A DNA stretch of 5,938 nt from Pseudomonas sp. GTDB taxonomy: Bacteria > Pseudomonadota > Gammaproteobacteria > Pseudomonadales > Pseudomonadaceae. Of this stretch, positions 1-4,362 are shown piece after piece. The stretch spans positions 1 to 5,938 of the forward strand of contig JARDZH010000156.1 in the NCBI GenBank assembly GCA_029240955.1, given 5' to 3'. Each line of letters begins with the position of its first letter. Position 1 is the stretch's first letter. The translations under genes were made by a program, and so were the position numbers. The notes under the pieces are model-generated. The model did not search any database. It had not been told where the DNA came from and saw nothing but the letters and a program-made list of their open reading frames with translations.

Positions 1-212
1 GTTGGATAGGCCAGCAACTGCTCGCGCGCTTCTGCGGCGATCGCCCCGGGCTCGCGCCCATCCTGGCCGAGGAAGCCATGAGAGTGGTCGGCGAACCTGT
101 TACGGCGCAGCCCGGCATCGATCACCAGAATCTTGCGCCGAGCGCGCGCCAGCTGAAGGCCTGCGGAGATACCCGCGTAGCTGCCACCCATGATGATCAC
201 GTCGTAAGCCAT
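1..212 (-). CDS. NAD(P)/FAD-dependent oxidoreductase, thioredoxin-reductase-like (N-terminal part)
   Basis: Only the first 70 codons are present; the gene continues beyond the left window edge. The protein begins MAYDVIIMGGSYAGISAG and continues with LQLARARRKILVIDAG. This is a classic Rossmann beta-alpha-beta FAD-binding start: a glycine-rich loop (GGSYAG, residues 9-14) followed by a second strand ending in the acidic residue (ILVIDAG, Asp at about residue 32) that would bind the FAD ribose. A stretch like NRFADHSHGFLGQDG follows, as in small thioredoxin-reductase-like flavoproteins. The CxxC redox pair of true thioredoxin reductases would lie outside the window, so its presence is unknown. 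The ATG at 212 is preceded by AGGA (223-220) with a 7-nt spacer. It is divergent from an Rrf2-family regulator, which suggests repression by that protein (inference). Likely a soluble cytoplasmic flavoenzyme; substrate unknown. Confidence 0.88.
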   Translation of the reverse strand, partial: MAYDVIIMGGSYAGISAGLQLARARRKILVIDAGLRRNRFADHSHGFLGQDGREPGAIAAEAREQLLAYP

Positions 213-245
213 GGTTCAGTCCTGCTCTCAAGTAGTGGAATCAAG

Positions 246-298
246 ACACAACGTAAGTTGCGTGATAGCGGAGTGTCAAGCCTCTCGTAACTTGTGAT
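246..298. promoter_or_regulatory. Paired operator-like elements between the Rrf2 and oxidoreductase genes
   Basis: Site 1 (246-263) is the imperfect dyad ACACAAC-GTAA-GTTGCGT: 6 of 7 arm positions pair, with a 4-bp centre. Its core CGTAAGTTG (252-260) is repeated as CGTAACTTG (286-294), with one mismatch and an offset of 34 bp. Both copies are followed by TGAT (263-266 and 295-298). Site 1 covers the -10 of the oxidoreductase promoter; site 2 lies just upstream of its -35 and close to the start of the Rrf2 gene. Rrf2 proteins bind dyads as dimers and commonly repress their own and adjacent genes (known of the family). That these are its operators is inference. Confidence 0.5.
250..279 (-). 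promoter_or_regulatory. Candidate sigma-70 promoter of the oxidoreductase gene
   Basis: On the minus strand a perfect -35 hexamer TTGACA (279-274) is followed after 18 bp by TACGTT (255-250), a weak -10 with 3 of 6 consensus positions. It reads toward the oxidoreductase ATG at 212 and would give a leader of about 30 nt. The weak -10 lies inside an inverted repeat (246-263), so a bound repressor would block it. The position is a reading of the sequence; no start site is known. Confidence 0.5.
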
Positions 299-341
299 GT
301 TTCAAGCGATACTCTCAGGCCCTGACGTATGGCTGATCCCC

Positions 342-770
342 GTGAGAAACGACACTCGACTGTCCCGCATGCTTCACGTTCTGATTCATATGGCGCGCCA
401 TGAGCTGCCGGCGACGTCCGACACCCTCGCCAAAATGCTGGGCACCAATCCGGTGGTCGTTCGCCGGACCATGGGCTTGCTCAAGAAGCAGGGTTACGTG
501 GGTTCGGAGAAAGGGCAACGCGGAGGATGGACACTGGCCAGACCGTTGGCCGACATCACGTTGCTGGATGTCCACAACGCGCTGGGGCCGTCCTCGCTGT
601 TCGCCATCGGTCTGTCGACCGATCACCCGGAGTGTCTGGTCGAGCAATCGGTCAACGATGCATTGACCGACGCGTTCGAAGCTGCACAGGCGTTGCTTCT
701 GGAGCGGTTGGGAGCCGTGACGCTCGAACAGCTGGCCGACGATTTCGAACGGCGATACCAGAGTCGCTGA
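342..770 (+). CDS. Rrf2-family winged-helix transcriptional regulator
   Basis: A 142-residue DNA-binding repressor, within the usual Rrf2 length (about 130-165). It begins with the family-like MRNDTRLSRMLHVLIHMARH. A helix-turn-helix follows at about residues 26-53 (TLAKMLGTNPVVVRRTM core), then the wing SEKGQRGGWTLARP (55-68). The C-terminal half is a dimerisation helix region with a single cysteine in HPECLVEQ (Cys98). The three-cysteine cluster of the Fe-S members IscR and NsrR is missing, so an iron-sulfur cofactor is unlikely; the one cysteine could act as a thiol sensor (inference). The GTG start at 342 was chosen because it gives the usual family N-terminus. In-frame GTG/ATG codons at 294 and 297 would add 16 or 15 atypical residues and overlap the operator-like repeat. 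None of these starts has a good Shine-Dalgarno. It probably represses the divergent oxidoreductase and itself. Confidence 0.88.
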   Translation: MRNDTRLSRMLHVLIHMARHELPATSDTLAKMLGTNPVVVRRTMGLLKKQGYVGSEKGQRGGWTLARPLADITLLDVHNALGPSSLFAIGLSTDHPECLVEQSVNDALTDAFEAAQALLLERLGAVTLEQLADDFERRYQSR

Positions 771-815
771 GGCTGAGGTAACCGGGGCGTTGAGTCTGCC
801 TGCGATCCTTTTCCC
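771..815. other. Convergent intergenic gap without a clear terminator
   Basis: The 45 bp between the stop codons of the Rrf2 gene and the SDR gene contain CTGAGG (773-778), which could pair with CCTCAG (814-819) at the SDR stop. The loop would be 35 nt and there is no T-tract after it, so it is not a convincing intrinsic terminator. Confidence 0.4.
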
Positions 816-1520
816 TCAGACGCTGCGCGTCACTCCACCGTCGACTCTGAGGTTCTGACCGGTTATATAAGCGGCACCCTCGCTCGCCAGGAATGCAATC
901 GTGGCGGCGATTTCCTCCACCGTGCCATAGCGTTTGAGAGGCACGCTCTCCCGTCGCTCATCCGTGGCAGGCAGGCTGTCAATCCAGCCGGGCAGGACGT
1001 TATTGATCCGTACGTTATCTTTGGCGTAGGTGTCGGCGAAAATCTTGCTGAAGGCCGCCAGGCCTGCGCGGAACACAGCGGAGGTCGGGAACAGGTCCAC
1101 AGGCTCAAAGGCCCAGGCCGTCGAGATGTTAATGATGGCGCCGCTTTTTTGCTGCTGCATGAGGGGGACGACGAGGCGCGTAGGACGAATTACGTTGAGC
1201 AGATAAGTATCAAGTCCTTTATGCCAGTCCTCATCACTTATCTGGGTGATTGGGGCGCGAGGCCCGTGGCCGGCACTGTTCACCAGCACGTCGATGCGGC
1301 CCCACGTGCCATGGACGGAATCGATCAGACGCTGCAGATCGTCCACCGACTGATTGCTCCCGGTGACGCCAATCCCACCCAGCTCGTTGGCAAGCGCTTC
1401 GCCTTTGCCGGACGACGATAAAATCCCGACCTTGAAACCGTCGGCAGCCAGGCGTTTGGCGGCCGCCGCGCCCATCCCGCTTCCGCCCGCTGTAATGATC
1501 GCCACTTTTTCTACGGTCAT
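816..1520 (-). CDS. Short-chain dehydrogenase/reductase (SDR) with non-canonical active site
   Basis: A 234-residue classical-length SDR, expected to be a cytosolic NAD(P)(H)-binding Rossmann protein. The glycine-rich cofactor loop TAGGSGMG lies at 10-17, NSAG (the NNAG motif) at 81-84, the structural Asn in LLNV at 109, LPGWI at 176-180, and the C-terminal GQNLRVDGG at 221-229. The catalytic Ser equivalent is Ser133 in NISTAW. Where the YxxxK motif should be, the sequence reads FPTSAVFRAGLAAF (144-157): aligning RAGL with the usual KAAL puts Ser147 in place of Tyr and Arg151 in place of Lys. It is therefore either a divergent enzyme or a non-catalytic member; substrate unknown. The ATG at 1520 has a strong Shine-Dalgarno. 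It lies 104 bp downstream of a LysR-type gene on the same strand and converges with the Rrf2 gene. The frame is intact, so it is not an obvious pseudogene. Confidence 0.9.
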   Translation of the reverse strand: MTVEKVAIITAGGSGMGAAAAKRLAADGFKVGILSSSGKGEALANELGGIGVTGSNQSVDDLQRLIDSVHGTWGRIDVLVNSAGHGPRAPITQISDEDWHKGLDTYLLNVIRPTRLVVPLMQQQKSGAIINISTAWAFEPVDLFPTSAVFRAGLAAFSKIFADTYAKDNVRINNVLPGWIDSLPATDERRESVPLKRYGTVEEIAATIAFLASEGAAYITGQNLRVDGGVTRSV

Positions 1521-1524
1521 GCTG

Positions 1525-1530
1525 CCTCCT
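1525..1530 (-). promoter_or_regulatory. Strong Shine-Dalgarno of the SDR gene
   Basis: AGGAGG on the minus strand, with only 4 nt before the ATG at 1520. It is a full match to the anti-Shine-Dalgarno core and fixes the start. It sits 3 nt downstream of the hairpin-forming dyad at 1534-1565, close enough for a folded leader to affect ribosome access. Confidence 0.8.
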
Positions 1531-1533
1531 CAA

Positions 1534-1565
1534 GTGATTGGACTCGGCATCGCGAGTTCAATCAC
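1534..1565. repeat. 13-bp inverted repeat (dyad) in the SDR leader
   Basis: Arms 1534-1546 (GTGATTGGACTCG) and 1553-1565 (CGAGTTCAATCAC) are complementary at 12 of 13 positions around a 6-bp centre. In SDR-sense RNA this folds as a stem with one A-C mismatch and a CGAUGC loop, followed by UUG and then the Shine-Dalgarno. No T-tract follows on either strand, so it is not a standard intrinsic terminator. It may be a DNA operator, for example for the neighbouring LysR-type protein, or an intercistronic mRNA hairpin. A weak promoter upstream (TTGATC at about 1585-1580 on the minus strand) could place the dyad near the transcription start, but the matching -10 is poor. Confidence 0.75.
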
Positions 1566-1624
1566 GGTAGCAGCACGCATCCGATCAAGTGAGCCATGCA
1601 GGCTTTCATCATCCAGTAGAAAAA

Positions 1625-2521
1625 CTATCGTTTGCCGGCGGCCTGTCCGACTAGCCAGCCTCTGACCGTGGTCAAGGCATGCGCCTCCTGCGCGCGCCGT
1701 GGCCATACCAGATAGAACGCCTTGTCAGGCTGAAACTCGTGTGGATAGATCTGCGTCAGGCGGCCTGAAGCGATATCGTCATTTACAAAGAAGCGGCTTG
1801 CCAGAGCAATGCCTTGCCCGGTGATGGCAGCTTCAATCGCGAGTGACGTCTGATTGAAACGCATATTGCGCGCTGTCGGCCGCATGGGCTCGCGCAACGC
1901 TCCTGCGATGAACTCTGGCCAGAAGTTGTGCGCATCATGCAGCAGTAGAAATTTTTGAAGATGCGCTATGTCCGTGGGCACGCCGTTCTTGGCGATCATC
2001 TCAGGGCTTGCAACCGCGATAACCCGCTGTTCCAGGAACAGCTTGGCTTCAAGCCCGGGCCCGAAGGGCGGGCGCCCATAGCGTATCGCAATGTCGACGC
2101 CGTCAGTCTGGAACCGGGAAAGCCTGTCTGTTGCCAGCACCCGGAGGTCGATGTCGGCATGTGCCTGCGCAAAGGTTCCAAGCCTGGGGATGAGCCATCT
2201 TGAGGCAAGGCTTGGCGTCACGCTCACTGTTACGCGCGAGGGCTCAGGTTTCAGCGTTCGGGTTGCCTCGTTGAGGAGGGCAAGCGCTGTTCGTACGCTG
2301 CCGCTGTAGTTTCTTCCCTCGTCCGTCAAGCCAAGTCCGCGAGGCCGTCGCTCGAATAGCTTGAGCCCCAGGTGACGTTCCAGTCCCCGGACTTGCTGCG
2401 CCACCGCCGCTTGGGTCACGCCCAGCTCTTCGGACGCCAATCGAAAGTTGAGATGCCGTGCCACCACCTCAAATACTCTGAGTGCGTTGAGAGGGGGCAA
2501 GGATGAGAAGCCTTCGGGCAT
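1625..2521 (-). CDS. LysR-type transcriptional regulator, GcvA-like group
   Basis: 298 residues, the normal LysR length. The N-terminal winged helix-turn-helix spans about 10-67, with the typical LPPLNALRVFEVVARHLNF opening, the recognition region ELGVTQAAVAQQVRGLE and the wing LFERRPRGLGLTDEG. A linker helix runs to about residue 92. The effector-binding periplasmic-binding-protein-like domain (about 96-292) contains VTPSLASRWLIPRL, DGVDIAIRYGRPPF and the GQGIAL loop (235-240), features of the GcvA/AmpR-like branch. The ATG at 2521 is the only start that keeps the conserved N-terminus, although it has no good Shine-Dalgarno. It lies directly upstream of the SDR gene on the same strand and is a likely regulator of it. 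The ligand cannot be read from the sequence. LysR genes are more often divergent from their target; here both genes read the same way. Confidence 0.92.
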   Translation of the reverse strand: MPEGFSSLPPLNALRVFEVVARHLNFRLASEELGVTQAAVAQQVRGLERHLGLKLFERRPRGLGLTDEGRNYSGSVRTALALLNEATRTLKPEPSRVTVSVTPSLASRWLIPRLGTFAQAHADIDLRVLATDRLSRFQTDGVDIAIRYGRPPFGPGLEAKLFLEQRVIAVASPEMIAKNGVPTDIAHLQKFLLLHDAHNFWPEFIAGALREPMRPTARNMRFNQTSLAIEAAITGQGIALASRFFVNDDIASGRLTQIYPHEFQPDKAFYLVWPRRAQEAHALTTVRGWLVGQAAGKR

Positions 2522-2608
2522 AGGGCGGAATTCTAGTGCGTCAGAGGAGGGCGTTTGCTACATCGCATGGGTCCAGTCTGCGACAGACCCGTTGTTTCAG
2601 GCGAGCGG

Positions 2609-2644
2609 CATCAGGTTTTTCGAGGCTAACTATAAACCCTGATG
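2609..2644. repeat. Inverted repeat CATCAGG / CCTGATG upstream of the LysR gene
   Basis: Perfect 7-bp arms (2609-2615 and 2638-2644) separated by 22 bp. Pairing continues as TTT/AAA if one extra C in the right arm is skipped. The centre includes TATAGT on the minus strand (2634-2629), 5 of 6 to the -10 consensus, about 108 bp upstream of the LysR ATG. It may be an autoregulatory site around the LysR promoter. Arms this short can occur by chance. Confidence 0.4.
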
Positions 2645-2771
2645 ACGGGGACGGATTACCTATTAACCCAAACGCACCAATGAAAACGGACTGGCAGCAA
2701 ATCAGCGAGATGATGAATAGCGGCCACGACAGCTGCCACTCTGCTTCATATCAATCTGCTACCGACCAAGA

Positions 2772-2801
2772 TTGCACAGGATTTGCTTTTCTGCATAAAA
2801 T
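2772..2801 (+). promoter_or_regulatory. Candidate sigma-70 promoter of the sigma/FecR operon
   Basis: TTGCAC (2772-2777), an 18-bp spacer, then TAAAAT (2796-2801), which matches 5 of 6 -10 positions. Transcription would start near 2808, giving a leader of about 29 nt to the sigma ATG at 2837. The -35 is weak (3 of 6). The overlap with a Fur-box-like palindrome supports the assignment. Confidence 0.5.
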
Positions 2802-2816
2802 GAGAAACATTCTCAT
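2800..2816. promoter_or_regulatory. Fur-box-like palindrome over the -10/+1 region
   Basis: ATGAGAA-ACA-TTCTCAT is a perfect 7-bp dyad with a 3-bp centre. Read as the 7-1-7 Fur model (TGATAAT-N-ATTATCA), positions 2801-2815 match 11 of 14. It overlaps the -10 hexamer and the expected start of transcription of a FecI-type sigma gene, the standard place for Fur-Fe(II) repression in pseudomonads and enterics (known of the family). Fur control itself is inferred. Confidence 0.75.
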
Positions 2817-2836
2817 CAATCTTTGATTGGTTTTCG

Positions 2837-3343
2837 ATGGCCGACTCGCCTGACATTCAGCAACTGTACCGTAGTCACCAACCGTGGCTTGTCGGCTGGC
2901 TGTACCGCAGGGTGCAGAGTCGTTGTGATGCGGCTGACCTGAGTCAGGAAACATTCTTGCGTCTGCTTGGCGGGACAGTGGATGCCGGGGATCTGCGGGA
3001 GCCTCGCGCTTACCTGTCGACCATTGCGCGTCGGCTGATGATCAATCTCTTTCGCCGTCGCTCCCTTGAGCGCGCCTATCTTGAAGCATTGGCCAGCGTT
3101 CCAGTGGAGGATGGGCTCTGTGCCGAGCACCAAGCGGCGGTGCTCGAAGCCTTGAACGCGGTGGATGCCATGCTCAGCGGGCTTCCCCGGAAAGTCCGAC
3201 GTGCCTTCCTGCTCTCTCAGTTGGAGGGCTACACCCACGAGCAGGTCGCTGAAGTCATGGGAGTGACCGTGCGTTCGGTTCACCGGTATCTCGTTCAGGC
3301 CTTTGAAGAATGTATCCACCTGGCTTCGCGGGAACTGCCATGA
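2837..3343 (+). CDS. ECF sigma factor, FecI-type (iron-starvation)
   Basis: 168 residues, the usual size for FecI-type sigma factors, with only regions 2 and 4. Region 2 covers about 7-76: the DAADLSQETFLRLL core (31-44, with the QETF of region 2.2) and EPRAYLSTIARRLMINLFRRR-like residues (55-75) for -10 recognition and melting. Region 4 covers about 105-160: LPRKVRRAFLLSQLEGYTHE, then the helix-turn-helix VAEVMGVTVRSVHRYL (137-152) for the -35 element. The ATG at 2837 has no clear Shine-Dalgarno, yet no other in-frame start is available nearby. The stop TGA overlaps the FecR start (ATGA), so the two are translationally coupled. It would direct RNA polymerase to the siderophore receptor gene downstream when FecR signals ligand (by family analogy). 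Confidence 0.93.
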   Translation: MADSPDIQQLYRSHQPWLVGWLYRRVQSRCDAADLSQETFLRLLGGTVDAGDLREPRAYLSTIARRLMINLFRRRSLERAYLEALASVPVEDGLCAEHQAAVLEALNAVDAMLSGLPRKVRRAFLLSQLEGYTHEQVAEVMGVTVRSVHRYLVQAFEECIHLASRELP

Positions 3344-4287
3344 ACCCGGCAGATCAGGTGGTTTCCCGTCCAGTTGCGCGCATCGCTGCGCAGTGGTTTC
3401 TGCGCTTGCACTATGGTCACCCGAGCGATCAGGAACGGCAGGTTTTTGAAGCGTGGAAGTCGGCCAACGAGGAACATGAGCGAGCATGGCAACTGGCGGG
3501 TCGACTCAGCGATCAACTGCAAGCCTTGCCCAGAGAGTTGTCCGTCGCCACGCTGGAGCGCCCGGCGCTCATCAGCCGGCGCGCGGCGCTGGGTGGCATC
3601 ACCTCGATGATTGTGCTGGCCTCGCTCGGCATCGCGTTGCCACGGACCCGAACTTACGGAGCGCTCACCGCAGACCTGCGCAGTCAGCCCGGGATCATCG
3701 AGCATCACACGCTCTCCGACGGCAGCGTGATTACGCTCAATACCGACAGTGCCGTTGACGTCCAGTACACCCGGACGACTCGGAAACTGATCCTGCGCAA
3801 AGGTGAGCTGTTTGTCGCCACTGCCCAGGACACGCGTCCGATGGTTGTTGAATCCCTGTACGGTGCATTCGCCCCGGTGGGGACGAGGTTCAACATCCGG
3901 CAGTACGCCGATCACGACCTTTTGTATGTGGAAGAAGGGAAGGTCAATGCATCATTACTCGGGATGCCCGACACGTCGGTGACCGTCCCGGCCGGCGGGC
4001 GCGTTCGGGTGAGCAGTACGGAGGTTGCCGGTGACGCGTTGCTTGCCGCCCCTGAATGGATCAACGGCATTCTTCGCGCCAACCGGATGCGTCTTGTCGA
4101 TCTGCTTGCCGAGCTCGGACGTTATCGGCGCGGATGGATACGCTGCGCTCCGAACGTTGCAGAACTGCGGATATCCGGGGTGTTCCAGCTCAACGACATC
4201 GACGCCGCACTCGCCGCGTTGGCGATGAGTTTCCCCGTAGAGGTGCGTTACGTCACCCGATATTGGGTGACCGTGGCCAGTGCCTGA
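3340..4287 (+). CDS. FecR-type sigma regulator (inner-membrane signal transducer)
   Basis: 315 residues from the ATG at 3340, which overlaps the sigma stop codon. An in-frame ATG at 3310 would add 10 residues inside the sigma gene and is less likely. An N-terminal cytoplasmic anti-sigma domain (DUF4880-like, about 11-55) contains AAQWFLRL and FEAWKSANEEHERAW. A single transmembrane segment follows at about 85-101, preceded by SRRAAL (79-84), a twin-arginine-like motif. The periplasmic FecR domain (about 110-205) contains LSDGSVITLNTDSAV (125-139), KGELFV and APVGTRFNIR. The C-terminal part (about 238-312) resembles the STN-like region that contacts the receptor signalling domain. In Fec-like systems FecR holds or activates its sigma and is cleaved after receptor signalling. 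The receptor gene follows after 75 bp. Confidence 0.92.
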   Translation: MNPADQVVSRPVARIAAQWFLRLHYGHPSDQERQVFEAWKSANEEHERAWQLAGRLSDQLQALPRELSVATLERPALISRRAALGGITSMIVLASLGIALPRTRTYGALTADLRSQPGIIEHHTLSDGSVITLNTDSAVDVQYTRTTRKLILRKGELFVATAQDTRPMVVESLYGAFAPVGTRFNIRQYADHDLLYVEEGKVNASLLGMPDTSVTVPAGGRVRVSSTEVAGDALLAAPEWINGILRANRMRLVDLLAELGRYRRGWIRCAPNVAELRISGVFQLNDIDAALAALAMSFPVEVRYVTRYWVTVASA

Positions 4288-4323
4288 AAATAATTGTCCG
4301 GTTTTGCCGAGGGGGCGTGTCCT
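4285..4323 (+). promoter_or_regulatory. Candidate control region of the receptor gene (Fur-like site and/or ECF promoter)
   Basis: TGAAAAT-A-ATTGTCC (4285-4299) matches the 7-1-7 Fur model at 11 of 14 positions and overlaps the FecR stop codon. It contains GAAAAT (4286-4291), reminiscent of FecI-type -35 elements. TGTCCT, reminiscent of FecI-type -10 elements, lies at 4318-4323. The gap between the two is 26 bp, too long for a normal sigma promoter of about 15-18 bp, so at most one of these readings is right. The 75-bp gap also has GGTTTT at 4300-4305. Control of the receptor gene by the adjacent sigma is expected from the gene order; the exact elements are uncertain. Confidence 0.35.
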
Positions 4324-4351
4324 CTTCCTGACTCGTATTCATTTCGTACTC

Positions 4352-4355
4352 AGGA
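4352..4355 (+). promoter_or_regulatory. Shine-Dalgarno of the receptor gene
   Basis: AGGA followed by 7 nt before the ATG at 4363. It supports that start, which also gives a complete signal peptide. Confidence 0.7.
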
Positions 4356-4362
4356 TCAGCTC

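Larger units (their letters stand above)
2522..2836. other. 315-bp intergenic region between the LysR and ECF sigma genes
   Basis: No convincing gene is present. This region must hold the divergent promoters of the LysR gene (leftward) and the sigma operon (rightward). Visible elements are GTCTG-CGA-CAGAC (2576-2588), overlapped by an alternative GGGTC/GACCC pairing (2569-2590); an inverted repeat at 2609-2644; a possible leftward -10 TATAGT (2634-2629) without a recognisable -35; and the rightward promoter with Fur-box-like palindrome near 2772-2816. From 2645 to 2770 nothing stands out apart from AT-richer stretches. Confidence 0.55.

Noticed and set aside
294..341. Extended N-terminus of the Rrf2 regulator from GTG 294 or ATG 297
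   Set aside because: The added residues are unlike Rrf2 N-termini, no Shine-Dalgarno precedes them, and the start would overlap the operator-like repeat. GTG 342 gives the usual family start. Not fully excluded.
816..1520. SDR as a pseudogene because of missing Tyr and Lys
   Set aside because: The frame is intact from a strong Shine-Dalgarno to a full-length C-terminus, and the other motifs are well kept, so a divergent subfamily is more likely than decay.
2536..2826. 96-codon plus-strand open frame in the LysR-sigma intergenic region
   Set aside because: Low-complexity, unconvincing composition, no conserved-looking motif, and it ends within the sigma promoter/leader; treated as non-coding.
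2816..3487. 223-codon minus-strand open frame opposite the sigma gene
   Set aside because: In codon register with the sigma gene, so open for the same reason; no motif, and it runs over the Fur-like dyad and the start of FecR.
3295..3915. 206-codon minus-strand open frame opposite FecR
   Set aside because: In register with the FecR frame and without any recognisable domain; a codon-bias shadow.
4286..4323. A standard FecI-type promoter made of GAAAAT and TGTCCT
   Set aside because: The elements are 26 bp apart, too far for one promoter, so they are only reported as a low-confidence control region.
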